Shown one piece after another: positions 10,755 through 23,240 of a DNA stretch of 64,000 nt (within the stretch, counting starts at the first letter, position 1; each line of letters begins with the position of its first letter). The position numbers were made by a program, and so were the translations under genes. The notes beneath the pieces are model-generated. The model was not told where the DNA came from. It saw only the letters and a list, made by a program, of their open reading frames with translations, and made no database searches. Source of the stretch: Gonocerus acuteangulatus (taxonomy: Eukaryota; Arthropoda; Insecta; Hemiptera; Coreidae); NCBI GenBank assembly GCA_946811695.1, contig OX328123.1, forward strand, positions 42,007,335-42,071,334, written 5' to 3'.

Positions 10755-10900
10755 ATTATTATTACTAATTCTAAAAGAAATAACATAGATTCTACGAAAT
10801 TTCTACAGAACATAAGTATTGATATTCATACATTTTTTTTTAAATATATCATTTTGCTTTTAAAATGCATCATCGGTTTCTATGGCTATAAGTGCCGTAC
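10755..10900 (+). repeat. Dispersed repeat, copy 2
   Basis: Counterpart of 6352-6510 (same ordered blocks). It begins right after the SINE target duplication. Confidence 0.5.
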
Positions 10901-11039
10901 CGTTCATGTAGTGACCAGTCCTCCGTCGAAGCTGAGTTTGAACTGTACGCACGCCGTGCAATTTTGGTTTAAGAATCTTCTATACGCAGGCGTCATTTAT
11001 GTCACTCCTGGTATTAAACATTAATGATATGTATTCATC

Positions 11040-12300
11040 CTCAGCCAATGCTGTATCAGTAATGAGAGAAAATATAAATATTCACACGTGAGAAAACCCG
11101 ACTGAAATATTTGCCCGGATATGACTAACTCTGGCACAATGTCTCTTATAATCAGGTTAAGGACGTCTCGTTTCGTAAAATCTCAGTATTATTATTTTTT
11201 TACAGTTCACCTTTTCTAGTTAAATATTTTTTATTATTTTATTCAAAAGATTAAATAACTCCATTACACACTGCATTTTAAGAAATTGTTATCTTGTAAA
11301 GCCCCAGAATTAGGCAATTATAATATATACATGGCAGGAATCCTACCATAATGGTTTTTCTGTATTAATGTAAAAACATCTTTTTCATATAACTTTTCTT
11401 CACAGCAAGCAAAGGTATCGATTTCTTTGTAAGATGCATCACCTCTATAGGTGGATGGAAGAGCAAATACACAAGGATTGCCTCTTCATTTCCGTTGAAA
11501 TTAATATTGCAATCAATGAGAGTGAATCAAATTAATCACGAATAATAGCCATTGTAATCAACATTCCAATTACCCCAGCCATCAATATCAGCAATAGATA
11601 ACGCTTGTCAATGGGTGGACTAGGTGCTTCTCGATGGCATAACAATGTTCGGAATGCAGTTTCAGGATTTTATACATGTAATCTTCGATGTGATTAATTC
11701 GATTCAGGGTTTCGCCGTCAAACAGGTTAATTATTTTAATGATGGACTCGCGTAAACAATTTTCTGCTCTATCACAACAACAAATTCCATGTTCACGGAG
11801 ATTTTTACTCTAAAATTGTGACAAGAACAAAACTGTTGGAAGGAGAAGATTTGAAAGTTTACTTGTGATATCAACAAAATTCTATAATTGACTACTCAAG
11901 TATTTCCCGTGAAAAAAACTTATCTGTTTTAGCGTTAGAGAGAGGAATTTTTACAGTTAAAATATTGAATAGATTGATAATGTTTAATTAATATAAAAGG
12001 TGAAAAGTCATTTTTTTCCCCTTCCCTGGCACGTTTTTGTTTAAACAAATGGTCATTTTAAATCATGAACATATTATTGTATTTTTTTCAGTTCTGGAAA
12101 AATTCAATATTTTCTTCTTACACTTGTTTTTTTAGTTTACATTTTATCTTTTTACATTTATATATTGAACCATTGAAGGCCCAGTAGTCTTGAGCTGAAA
12201 TGCGTGGGCAATCCATTCACTATGTTGTGGATTCCACTAGGAGTAAGGGCTTTTCTTTCGAGGCCCTATCCTGACAAGAAAATTGTGGTAACCTGTAGAT
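11040..12300. other. Stretch without recognisable gene
   Basis: Low-complexity AT-rich sequence with short ORFs on both strands. No repeat family, RNA or coding homology recognised. Confidence 0.4.
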
Positions 12301-12307
12301 AATCTTT

Positions 12308-12381
12308 GGGGTGAGGTTAGCTGAGTGGTAGAGCACTGGACTAATAATTGAAGGACCTGAGTTCAAATCCTGAGCAAGCAC
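12308..12381 (+). repeat. tRNA-Ile-like sequence (SINE head or tRNA pseudogene)
   Basis: Contains an A box TAGCTGAGTGGTAGAGC, an anticodon-region 'ctggactaataa' like tRNA-Ile(AAT), and a B box GAGTTCAAATCC. The T stem and the 3' half of the anticodon stem do not pair and the acceptor stem is absent, so it is not a functional tRNA. A related head is at 24238. Confidence 0.6.
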
Positions 12382-12909
12382 TAAAGATTTTTTCTTCTAG
12401 TGTCAAATAGAAACTATGACATATTGTTACTCTCCACTCGTATAATTCATCCACTGAATTAATAAAGCATTGTATGTTTTTTGAAGATAAATAGTAGCGA
12501 ATGTCAGCTAAGTACTCATACTCCAACATTGTTACCCTCAACTGGTAACATACGTCTGAGAGACGCCTAGGTATAGTATTTTCCCGCATTGTGGTGCTTA
12601 GAGCTATTTGTAAAATTAAACCTCCAGTGTATGCTCACGTTAGATAATGTAAAAAACGCTAGTGAAATTTTAACCCGATCAATTGTATTTCGTGGCAGTA
12701 GTAAGGCACTAACTAAAAAGTACAACGTAACATTTTCATGTTCGTCTCACAGACGTGTATTACTTGAAACTTATTTATTTACTACAATTGAGGTACGCAG
12801 CAAATCAACAATAACCATTTAAAACAAAATGTAATTATTTTTCCTCTCTATTTATATTTTTTTTTTGTTTTTATTAAAAGTTTCGCAGTTTTTAGCGATA
12901 TACTCTATG

Positions 12910-13183
12910 ACAATAAATGATGTTTACATGATTACAAAATTAGTTCCACAATAAATTATGATTACATAAATGATGATAACAATGATTACAATAAATGATG
13001 ATTTAACAATAAATGGAGATATGATGATTTGACAATAAATGATGATTACATGATTACAAAATTAGTTCCACAATAAATGATGATTACATAAATGATGATA
13101 ACAATGATTACAATAAATGATGATTTAACAATAAACGGAGATATGATGATTTGACTATAAATGATGATTACATGATTACAGAA
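12910..13183. repeat. Tandem repeat, 122 bp x ~2.2
   Basis: Units start at 12910, 13032 and 13154 with 'acaataaatgatg' or a variant, an exact 122-bp spacing twice. Each unit itself consists of 'ataaatgatgattaca' sub-repeats. It lies inside the piggyBac-type element. Confidence 0.85.
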
Positions 13184-13365
13184 TTCATACACATACACAC
13201 ACATATATTCATATGCGTATATTATTGCACTATATCTATATTAATTGTTTATATTTACATTATACGTACATTATACATTATTATTATCTACAGACTTATA
13301 GTGTACATTATTATATCTATATAATTATTTTATTCATTAATTTTATTATTATTACATTATTCCTT

Positions 13366-13376
<11 letters not shown>

Positions 13377-13431
<55 letters not shown>
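13377..13431. repeat. (TA)n microsatellite, ~55 bp
   Basis: Pure TA tract preceded by a (TTA)n run, just outside the 3' end of the minus-strand Helitron. Confidence 0.95.
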
Positions 13432-13432
<1 letters not shown>

Positions 13433-14431
13433 TTATATTACACATTATTATTATTACACTAGCTGTTTCCCGGTGTGCAATGCTACACCTACTTTATATT
13501 AAATATCTGTAGCCGGGCTTACCATGCTACACATGCTTCATATTAAATAGTTGTAACCCAGCTTCCATGGTACGCCTACTTTATAATACATATTTAAAAA
13601 AATGAATGATTATATTATATTTGTCCAAATTATGAGAATATAAGATAATAAATTGAGAGCTCGGCTGAAAAATTTATTTTCCATTTTTTTAAGAGAAAGT
13701 GGGGTGGAAAATAAATTAATCCTTATTTTTTAAAAAGTGCCCTTATTTTAAAAAGTACCCTTACTTTTAAAATGGTATTACAATTAAATGATTCCAAATA
13801 ATTTAATTGCAATACCGTTTTAAAGAAAATCCAAACCAAACTCCCTGTGTTTAATTTTTTTAAAGAAAAAAAAATATGTGGTCCATAAATAAATATTCAT
13901 AAAAAATAGCAATACAAATGAGGCATTTAATTAAGGTTATGATTAGTTATAAGTTGTAATAACCTACAACTGAAACTATATTCTTTATTTTCATTGATTT
14001 TTTTTTTAAATATAATATTTATTTATTTTAAGGGCTTCGCATCTAAAGCTCAACCTTGCGCAAATATAATATTAATATGTTATATTGTTTACCTGTTCAT
14101 GTAATAATCCGTAACTGAGTTTTTTTTATGAATGAAAAAGTAGGTAAGTCGTGCAGGGTGTATGTTATTTATGCCAAAAGGAAAGTTTTAAAAACATAGT
14201 TTGTTAATAGTCCTTTCTATTAAAGCTTCTGTTTCAAATTTTATGGTTCATGGGCTCTTCTATAAGGATAGTCCTTCTATCATAGGAAATAGGGGCCTCT
14301 AAGAATAAAAACAAATTTAAGATATTTTTCTTGCAGTTATGGACAACAATGAATTAAAGGTATTTGGGAATTTCAATAACGACATTGACTTGGCGAGCAA
14401 CAATATTTTTACCGGAATTTCAACCGTATTT

Positions 14432-15180
14432 AAACATTTAGTCCAAGAGCTGGTAACACACTTTTCAAGTGTTTTATGTGCCTTGAAATTGTGCTATAGT
14501 GGGTCTCTAGTGTAGATAAAAAGTTAAGTATGTGGTTGCTGGACATACCTTGAAACACCAGGTACTGCGCATGGTAATCAGTAACAAACTATGGGCCAAA
14601 AATAGTGTTTTATTCAGAAGCCATAATTCTTTAATGTAAAATTAAGGCAATTCTATAATGAATAATATATAAGGTAGACACTTTTAAGTGGGATACATAT
14701 AAAAACAAAACTGAAGTGGGTTTTTTGTAATATTAAATGAAGTCTCTTCTTCACACTGCTATTTAAACACCATAATTGGAAATAATTACAAAAGGGCAGA
14801 CACTTTTTGTGAGGTTTAGTAATCAGCAGACATGAAAATAATTTCAGCCGATGATAGACTGCAATGCACTGCGTGTAACCGTAAGAGTGAGAGAGCACCA
14901 ATCATCTGGATAGGACAGTTGTGGCTGTTCTAGAAATAAAGCAACTTGCCTTAATTATACATTAAAGATTGTTGGCTTCTGAATAAAATACCATTTTAGT
15001 GACATATTTTTTTAACACCTTTCCCCGATGTGCAGTACCTGGTGTTCCAAAGTATGTCCAGGATACACATATATGCCTTACCTATCCACGACATGCAATA
15101 CACCAAAATTCCAAGGTGCATAAAACACTTCATGAAATGTGCGTTACCAGCTATCCGACTAAATGGTGACAGCCAGAGGA
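14432..15180. mobile_element. Nested inverted-repeat element inside Helitron copy 1
   Basis: 'gagctggtaacacac' and 'caagtgttttatg' on the left return inverted at 15120-15165 ('cataaaacacttcatg', 'gcgttaccagc'). 'ttcagaagcc' and 'ctttaatgta' likewise return inverted around 14950. Arms are about 220-245 bp around a ~280-bp centre. The centre has an 82-codon minus ORF shared with the other Helitron copy; it shows no known domain. Confidence 0.65.
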
Positions 15181-15769
15181 TATAACTATCCCAGACAAAA
15201 GGAAGCATATGGCAGAATATAATGATTAAATTATTATGGATATTAAATTAATAAAAAATTGCATGGAAAATTTAATTACTTATTCATTTATTAGAACACC
15301 ACAATCCACGTGACTTCCTCTTCTTATAAAAATAATATTTTAATACAGTAATTTATCTGCAAAAAAATAGCATGCAAAAGAAATATTATAAGAAGAATAA
15401 CTTTATTAAAAAAAAAATTAAAGTGAGGCTGCCCAAATTAATAGGGTTGCTAAACCATACAGCTCTTATAATAATAAAATAATGTTTCAAAATGTGGTGA
15501 AAATTAATTCATTTATATACATTCATTTGTATGATTATAAAAATTTATATAATTTATTATGTACATCTATCTATATGCGAATAAAACAATAAGTTAAATA
15601 TAACAACATTTAATATAATATTTTAATCATATTTGCATATGTATGTGAGAGAATTAATTTCAAGTTCATAAATTTAAGTCCTTTACAAAATGACATTGTT
15701 CACAAAGGAGTTTTTAATGTTTAAAAAAATCTTTATGTTTAAAACAAAAAGTTCTATCTTTTTGGAACT

Positions 15770-17190
15770 TTAAACTTCACTTAAAGCTACATATTCTGCA
15801 TATAGAGACTCTTCTGTACCATCTTTTTTCTTTCTCGATTTCCAGTATAATACATTACCAAATAACCTAATAAGAAAACCAGTGGTGGATTTTCCTTCTA
15901 AATGATCATTTAAGAATATAGTCTCTACATCCATCTGTTCAACATTTAGACCCATTTGATATCTTAAACTTCCTTATTTCAACAAAATCTCAAGCATTAT
16001 TTTGTTTCAAACTATCTATTTCTCTATCCCAAAAATCACAATCGCTTGAACTTTATCAGATTCGCCCTCAGCCAATCCAATACAGCTTATGTTTTCTTGG
16101 ATAACATCAACATGCCTAGCGACAATGATTTTATTATTCAAAAGTACTTTATATCCCACTTCACAATACTCGATTAAAATGCACATATTCACCTTTTTAT
16201 CCCATTTAGAAGTTATTATTTGTTCTGGTTTCCTAACAAAATTTTTACTACCATATAAATTAAAGTTAGAAGCAGCTGGTTTCTTTCCAAAACAGATTTC
16301 ATAGGGTATTTTATTGTCAATGGTGTTAGCTAAAGAGGGATTTTTCAAATAAGTTGCTGCACATACCATTTCTGGCCAACATTTTTTTCTACAATATCTT
16401 CTGCCAGTAAGCAATGAGATATATTCATAATTGTTCTAGTAAATCACACCGTTTAACTCATGAATTCATGGGGCAGGGATTAATTTTGATACCCTTTTTT
16501 TTTGGTAGTCATAATTCTTACTATTTAATATTCCTTACCAATGTCACACCTCATAATACCAATTTCCTAAGTTTTCAACCTCATTTACTTATTGAACAAA
16601 GGAATGAAAAACTTCTGTTTTAGGTTTAATAGTTTAAATCCTAGGAATCTTACTATTTTTTTATTTATACATCAGTGAGACCGCGACAAAGGGAATTCAT
16701 CACTAAACACTTAAATAACAATAAACAATACTGAACAATTATGAAGAAATTAACATGAGGGCAATCTTACTATAATCATCTATAAATGAAACAAAATATT
16801 TTTCACCTTTGAGACTCATAGTTAAAAAAAGGTCCACATCAGTGTAAACAATTCCAAAATACTTTTAGCCTTGTTCTTATTGTTTTCCAAAGGGACACGG
16901 TCCATTTTACAATACAAGTTTTATAAATTTATAACATGTCCAGATAAACTGATTGTTTCATTTCAGTTGTTTGAATTTTATTTTTTTAACATAATCTGAA
17001 GTTTCTATGTACAATTTACTATGCTGTTGATTCCTTTAGGTATAATCTATCAAATTTCGGAATTATGTCTTAGGCTGTTGTCAAATCACAAAGAAATTCA
17101 AACTGTTTATTTGATCTTGCTGATCCCAATCTTCACCAACTTTGGTCTCCTTTGCCTTTTCAATGACATTTACACACCTCATCAGTTTAA
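15770..17190 (-). pseudogene. Ty1/copia polyprotein, collapsed (copy 1)
   Basis: On the minus strand, from upstream to downstream: a gag-like fragment (about 17190-17000); integrase text from the zinc-binding exit (CKMDRVPLE-like) through the core, with TDV and DYSKIALM; the integrase third block ending CWPEMVCAATYLKN; then FGKKPAASNFNLYGSK and WDKKVNMCILIEY of the post-integrase region. At 15955 an RT start (NVEQMDVETIFLNDHLEGK) is joined directly to an RNase H end (STTGFLIRLFGNVLYW ... YAEYVALSEV, stop at 15770). Protease and most of RT, including the YVDD motif, are gone. Several frames and stops interrupt it. Copy 2 at 48220-49696 has the same RT-RNase H deletion. Confidence 0.85.
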
Positions 17191-18131
17191 AAAAAAAAAG
17201 TTAAGTGTTTTTCCACATACTAAAGCCCTCTCCATCAAATACCAGTACAAACATATTCATTTAACAGAAAAGCGAGTGAGAGATTATTCAACCGAATACT
17301 ATAACCGACATTGCAACCTTCCTTTACTAAAGAGAAAAAACTACCTCTCAACAAAAGTTTTGAAATTATTATAGTTCTGAATAGAAACATGACCACTTAA
17401 TTATATTATATTAGTCCAAATTATGATTAGATAAACACAGAACATTTTTATGATATACTTATTTATACGATATTAGTCTATATTCTGGTTAGAGCAGTGT
17501 TGCCCTAGGCAATCAAATGAAAATTGATTTGATATGAAGAAAACTGATCTGATATTAAGGAAATTAATCTTAAAAAATATGATATTTTATTATATGATAT
17601 CTTATATGATATTTGTCCAAACTCTGAGAATATAAACCTACTATTTAGATAAACAAACAAAGGTTTTTTTATTGCACTTCTTCTTAGAAGGAGGGGCAAC
17701 ACTGGAAAGAAAATGCCGATTTCTGACTATAAACTCTTCTGTATATGACAGTTTCGAACTCGTTACTTCCAAACTATGAATCCTAGAAGATTTTGAGCTA
17801 GCCTACGAGATTTCCCGGATCAAGACGTATCTATGTGCGAAGTTTGGTCAATATCAGTCAAACGGTGTGGATTTGTATAAGGAACAAACAAACAGAAAAA
17901 CAGACACGTGATTTTTATATATATAGATTATTCCTTATCATTATCTATATACTTATATCATATCTATATACTTATATATTTATATTTTATTCCGAAACCA
18001 ATTGCACATTTCATTCCCAACGTTACTGTTGTCAGTTAGTTTTCTTCACTTGAAATAGTAAATAAATAGATCAACATAATTTGAATCATTGGCACTATAC
18101 GGAAAAAAGGGCAATTCCCCCTAAAATTCGG

Positions 18132-18185
18132 ATAAAAAAAGGTGACGTCGTTTGATAATTATCAAACGACGTCACCTTTTTTTAT
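18132..18185. repeat. Perfect 54-bp palindrome with two CRE-like cores
   Basis: 27-bp arms with no spacer, centred between 18158 and 18159. Each arm contains AAAAAAAGGTGACGTCG and TTTGATAA. The bounds are 'at...at', so it may be a tiny TA-inserting palindromic MITE. It lies in the right part of the piggyBac-type element. Confidence 0.95.
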
Positions 18186-18654
18186 ACAATTATAATTGTA
18201 ATTATAATTATAATTGTAGAACATCCAAGATGACCTCGAGAAAATGGGACGAGATATTCTTGGGCTTGGGGAAAGCGAAGAAAAAATTTGGCAGGTTTTA
18301 CGAAATTTTTGATTATTTTTCCAAATAGAAAACACGCCGCTAAAGTCTATACTCAAAAAGAACACAAACAGCTTCCAAATGCATAAAATGTTGAATCCAT
18401 TATGGCTAGAGTATTCAACAAAATTATAGAATACTTGAGCGCCTAGTGCGATGAATGTTTGCTTGTTTTTAGACCTGATTTTAATACGTAGCGATGAAAA
18501 TTATTTTTTTTAATTATTTTAATAAACTATACTTTCATTATAAACAGTTTTTTCAAAATATTTGCGCCCAAAAACATGTTTTACCATGCACACGTCTCAC
18601 AGACACATGTTACTTATAACGTACAAAATTTGGATGTTACCAGTTGAGGGTTAA

Positions 18655-19142
18655 GGTGATACATCGGCCTAGTAAATACATACAAGATAATTGCCCTTCT
18701 TTCTAAGTGCCATTAATATCAGCATAACCTTAAATTGAATTCCATCCTAACCTCTCTCAGTGATTGTAATAGCCTGGCTCGTCATAAATTTTGCCAAGTC
18801 ATTAGAGAGCGTCTGTGAGGTTGTGTTCCACCTGTGCCTCACCGCTAACGATATGTGCCTCCAGGTGTTCCATCTTGATGTTCCCACACCTCAATCCAAC
18901 ACAGCTGTTTAACACTGCGACTCCCTAATCTCGGTATGGTTTAATAATAGATTTTGCTAACGTGAAAACGTTACCAAAACCTATTAACCAATCTTTAAAG
19001 ACGAGGAGCAAAGTATATTTGATTATCAGTTGTGAAAATAGAACTAACAGATTCGTAAATATTTAGTAAATCAAAACGTTGGAATAAACCGGCTGTTTTA
19101 ACAAGTAAATTAATTATGTATAAATTATGTAATAATATCGTA
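18655..19142. other. Unique-looking stretch
   Basis: Moderately mixed composition (for example 'gtctgtgaggttgtgttcc' near 18810). No ORF above 60 codons or recognisable repeat. Confidence 0.35.
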
Positions 19143-19222
19143 AGGGCGGTCTCTCGTGGTCTATTGGCTAGCGCGCTAAATTCATAAGCGGGAGATGGTG
19201 GGTTCGATCCTCACCGGCGCAC
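19143..19222 (+). repeat. tRNA-like SINE-1 head, solitary
   Basis: Shares 'gtggtct', 'ggctagcgc', 'attcataagcgggagatgg' and the B box GGTTCGATCC with the SINE-1 heads at 2961 and 25274. It then diverges into 'tcaccggcgcacagtg' and has no SINE body or poly(A). The T stem can pair with one GU, but the acceptor stem cannot. It is a related family member, or close to the tRNA ancestor. Confidence 0.6.
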
Positions 19223-19639
19223 AGTGTCACGAGCAATGTTCAAAAATAAGAAAAATTAAGTTTGAAAAAAAACTTTTTGATGGTCAATATTAAAATTAGA
19301 ACCTTAGAACAGAAAGAAAACATCAAAATTAGAACATTAATACAAAGACTAAAAGCATAGGATTAACTTGAATTGTTGATACTAATGCAATTATAAAAAC
19401 TGGTTCGGTTAGTAAATATTTACTTCGTCTGTTTCAATCTTATTACTTAAACATTTTCATTCTTCTTTTAACATGTTCAAGTGTCAGTCCTAAGTAAATT
19501 TTTGTTTGACTAATCTTGGTCAACAGTGCAAAAATGGGGAAGTTATGGCGTTTTAAATATTTAAGAAATTCTCATAAATTTTTCAACTTTGGAAATGATT
19601 TAAGAAAAAATGTAAAATTACGGTTTTTTCATACTTTAA

Positions 19640-20275
19640 CCATAAAGAGTACATTGCTTCACGATTATTTTGATACCTATTTACCTGCTTTCGGCTGCTT
19701 CTTACAGAGATATTATGGTTTTTAGATTTCATAACCAATGAAACACTAGATACGATGCTTTTTTTGATAGTATCGTGAAAGAATATAATTTATCTGAATC
19801 TTCCGATAAAGTTAAGGAGAATATAAGAAAATTGATTGAGATAGTTTAGCTTTGATATTCAACAAAATTGGGACCGCTGTTACAGGTTTTCAGGGAAATT
19901 CGAAGCAAGATTGGCTAAATATAAATATTAAACGTTCCGACGGTGATTTTTAAATATGCTGACAAGGTAATAATCAACCAGGTCCTTTACTTGAAAGACC
20001 GCAAGTAAGTTTCGTGGAAGCATCATACTCTACAAGAAAGAGACGAGTTGCGGACATAGTAACGACGAAATCTTCGGGCGAAATTGAGTTTTCCACTAAA
20101 CTTATTCCTAAAGACTTTCCAAGGAGAAAATGGACTTATTAATCGATACGCCAAAGGTTCTTTTGGTTCTACTAACGACGGTAAAACCGCCGGCATATTT
20201 TTTGGCAATCCAAAATTAAGCAGCGAAATTACTGGACTGGAGATAACATTAATAATCAATTAGGGCAGCATTTCG
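19640..20275 (+). pseudogene. Degenerate transposon-like coding sequence, family unnamed
   Basis: Plus-strand pieces in shifting frames look protein-coding: 'FDSIVKEYNLSESSDKVKEN' (19770s); then 'CYRFSGKFEARLAKYKY' (19880s); then 'SYSTRKRRVADIVTTKSSGE' (20027 on); then 'GENGLINRYAKGSFGSTND' and 'IFFGNPKLSSEITGLE' (20130-20240). The RKRR-type basic block after a 'RPQVSF' motif recalls the SxRSKRR region of DNA-transposon proteins, but I cannot assign a family. At least two frameshifts and a stop. Confidence 0.35.
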
Positions 20276-22899
20276 AAAATGGTTTCTAGTTGTAAATCAA
20301 TTAATATACCGAAATTAACTGCGTAAATTGGTGAGACTTAAGAATTATATCTGAAGCATTATTCATGTCTTTCTAGCACTACTTCTTGTATTGATACAAA
20401 TATGGATTTAATGAAAATGCTTCTCCCATTAGATCCATATTTGTCAACTTTAAGTTAGATATGTCAACATTGAAATTTAAATAAATAAGATTTAAGTAAA
20501 GTTAGCACCACAATCGAAAACAGAATTCAACCAAAGTTTTATCATACTTAATTTTAGATAAAAATGATAGTATTTGTTTACAATGAAGCGATTCTGAGAA
20601 GGAATACGTTTCTTTATTAGTAAAATTTCTTTATATAATTTTTATAAGTTCACAAATAGCATACCTAAGTTCCCATATGCATTTTATGCAAGTTTATACT
20701 ATAATAAATTATTTTCTTAAGTCAAAACTTCTTTTTTCTCTTATGTTCGAGTTTTTTAATAACAGAAAAAATAATAAGCCTTGTCTAGACAAAAATACGA
20801 TTTTTGATTTCTTCCCCCTTATACTCGTGACACCGTGCGGCGCCAGAAATTTTCTAGAGTTAGATCACACAAAAAGAAGTGTCAGCAGAACCCACAACAG
20901 TGCAAAATGTACATAAATGCCGTCGTGTCACGTTAAACGGTCAAGGCAGTGACAGGATTAATTTTAACGGATAGTTATGGCTCTTTATTTAGGTGTATAA
21001 GACAGGTCTTACTGTAGAATGATGTTCTGATAAAATTCCAACCCCCATCCTAATGGTGCTCCAAAGTAGGTTCTACTTTTGGTTTTTAAATTTAGTAAAT
21101 CGTTTCAAATCAATAGTTGCTTGGAATGTTTGTCGAATTCGATGGCGATGGAGTAAAAAATCTACTATCTAGTCTCGTTCTACTGACGAAGAATGCAAAC
21201 CATTAGGAATAGAGGCAGATAAGATAGATCAGATAGATTTTTAATGTTCCCTTTTGCTCATGTAATTATAGTTTTTTTTTTTTCTTTGAACGACATTAAT
21301 ACATCTAGGAAGCACTTTAATTTGCTAAATGAGTAAGTTTCGAGTTGGTTTGGTTAGCTTATAGAGCTTGTTGCGATTGCCTCGCCGAATCAAATGGGTT
21401 AGTAACCTCCGTACATAGCCCGGTGCTGGTAACCATGAAGCCAAGAAAAATAAATCCGACACCGTTGTATAAGATATCTATAGATTGCGTCATAACGTCA
21501 ACCTCAAAAGGAAAAGGTTTATTTTTTTGTTTCGGTTGCATCCTAAAATTTCCGTATTCATCCCACGTATGTTGAATAAAATTGGTTATATTAGGGGAAG
21601 TGGCAGCATTGAGAAAATTTATCATCAGCACTTTTCAGTCTACGTAATCCGACGCATTTTTAGTCTATTTAAATATCGGGTCTAAATGAGTGCGTTTCGT
21701 CGATTCAGATAAATCGTTTATTTATTTTTTTGTAATATGTTAATCAATAGAATGAGTTGATAAATAAATGTATAAGAAGAAGAAAAAAAAAGACAGAACT
21801 TTGAATGTGCGAAATGTTTATTTTCTAAAATGTTCATTTACTGTAAATTGGTTTTGCAAACGTCTTAATAATAGGGGGTGCATGTGGATCGTACTTTTAA
21901 TTTTGGTGTACCTGATACCAATGGAGTTTGCTTGCATCGACCATTGATATTTGGATTTAAGTGAATCGAGATACTGAAATCGATTATGACTAGCCCGAGG
22001 GTTAATGGTTGGGATACCGTTTTTAATTCGATTTATCTAGATAGGCCCCTTCGATCTGCTAGCTTAAATCCGCATCGCCCTATCTCCCCTCCCTCAGATT
22101 AAATTTAAAATTTCATCAGCGGATGTGCCAAAATTGCCCTTGCGCCGGGGGACTAGTGCGTTAGTTCACTTAATTCACCCTACCCTCCTTGATTAGGTTT
22201 GCAGATCTAGCCCTCTTGTCCATTTTAAAATTTAAATTTTGTTTCTACCACATCGGGAATACAAAAAAAAGAAAAAAAAAAGAAAAAAAGAGAGAAATAG
22301 AGACAAAGACAAATGAAAAGGCGTACCTGATCCTAGGGTGATGAATATTCTATAGCTAATTGAAATAACATTGGCCACTTCGTTTTCCACAGTTTATGTG
22401 GGCTACCGTCATTTAGTACCCCCCCCCCTCCCCTTCAAAAATAGTAAGAAGTATTTTTAAAGAATGAAGGACATAAATATTACTTACAAAATGATTTTTA
22501 ATAAGACTTTTGGAAACACAATAATTTAATTTTCAATAATTATATATAAGTTTAAGATATCCAAGTTATTACTTTAAGGTCTGCAAATTTCTTAAGATAA
22601 GAAATTTTGTTTTATTCTCGAAAAGTATTTTGGTCTACCATTTTGATATATCTCATTTCATCATTAGCGTATATAAGGGAATTTTTTTTGGTGGAACATT
22701 TCATGTAAAAATAGCGTATAACAAAGAAAAATGTCTTTTACGTTTACCCTGGTATACTAGGTGTCCATAGGATCTTAAAACTCACCATTTTGTATTAAAA
22801 TATTTAAAATGTTCCCTACCCCCAATTGCCTAGGTGCTCAAGCCCCCCTCCCCCGAAATTATTTTCTATATACTCTAGACTATTTCTTGATGTTACGGG
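20276..22899. other. Stretch without recognisable gene
   Basis: Mostly AT-rich with homopolymers (for example 22262-22310 A/G-rich). A 90-codon minus ORF at 21359-21631 and a 76-codon plus ORF overlap in opposite frames, and neither has a domain I recognise. No TE ends identified. Confidence 0.35.
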
Positions 22900-23240
22900 A
22901 GTTTTCCCGCGAATAACCCTAACAGCAAATTCACAGATATTGATGCAAGTACACGAAGATACGGGATCTCAACATATCCAGCCAAGTGTCGCCCTCCGCT
23001 TTCTTGTGAATTGGTAACGCGATCGTCGAACTTCGCTGAAGCCTTCTCAACTTCGCCGTACAATAGGATTCGCGCAAATACTGAGCATATTCTTAGTCTT
23101 AAGGCAAGTAGCGGTAACCTCAGGGTACCTCCCTCAGTCCAAGCTGCACCAGCGAGGTCCTATCTCACGGCTACCAACTCTCCGCATAGAGGTCTGAGTA
23201 TCAGTGGGAGTGACGTCACGCCTACGACGGTTTATTATTA
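22900..23240. promoter_or_regulatory. Higher-GC unique block with a perfect CRE site
   Basis: This ~340-bp block is less AT-rich than its surroundings and contains the palindromic CREB/ATF consensus TGACGTCA at 23211-23218. Two overlapping plus-strand ORFs (63 and 78 codons) have no recognised domain. It could be a promoter or untranslated exon of a gene outside the view; evidence is thin. Confidence 0.25.

Larger units (their letters stand above)
10597..11013 (+). repeat. Imperfect direct duplication around a SINE
   Basis: 'aatcttctatgcaggtgtca' near 10599 returns as 'aatcttctatacgcaggcgt' near 10973. Both continue with 'gtcactcctggt'. The two copies bracket the truncated SINE and the dispersed-repeat copy at 10755-10900. 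Confidence 0.55.
13459..17927 (-). mobile_element. Helitron copy 1 (non-autonomous, 4.47 kb)
   Basis: On the minus strand it begins TCTATATATATAAAAATCAC and ends CCCGGGAAACAGCTAG-type text (CTAG at 13462-13459). It sits between a host A and T, the canonical Helitron insertion site. Just before the end, GGTGT-AGC-att-GC-ACACC can form the expected short 3' hairpin. No RepHel is encoded. Inside are a decayed copia fragment and a nested inverted-repeat element. The second copy, at 47495-52062, has different flanks, so the two arose by separate insertions. Confidence 0.85.
12535..18650. mobile_element. piggyBac-type element, split by a Helitron
   Basis: The left end is CCCTCAACTGGTAACAT after 'gtta' (a damaged TTAA). 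The right end reads inward as CCCTCAACTGGTAACAT and is followed outside by intact TTAA (18651-18654). Subterminal 'cgtctcacagacg' motifs occur near both ends (about 12745 and 18588). TTAA targets with CCC-starting inverted ends are typical of piggyBac. Removing the Helitron at 13459-17927 leaves about 1.65 kb with no transposase, so it was non-autonomous. Confidence 0.6.

Noticed and set aside
12308..12381. Functional tRNA-Ile gene
   Set aside because: T stem and anticodon stem broken and no acceptor stem; treated as tRNA-derived.
15770..16623. Plus-strand ORFs over the copia remnant
   Set aside because: Shadow frames of the minus-strand integrase and RNase H text.
19143..19222. Functional tRNA gene
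   Set aside because: A and B boxes are present but the acceptor and anticodon stems do not pair; the sequence matches SINE heads.
23211..23218. CRE site as proof of a promoter
   Set aside because: A single 8-bp match occurs by chance at this scale; kept only as a low-confidence block.
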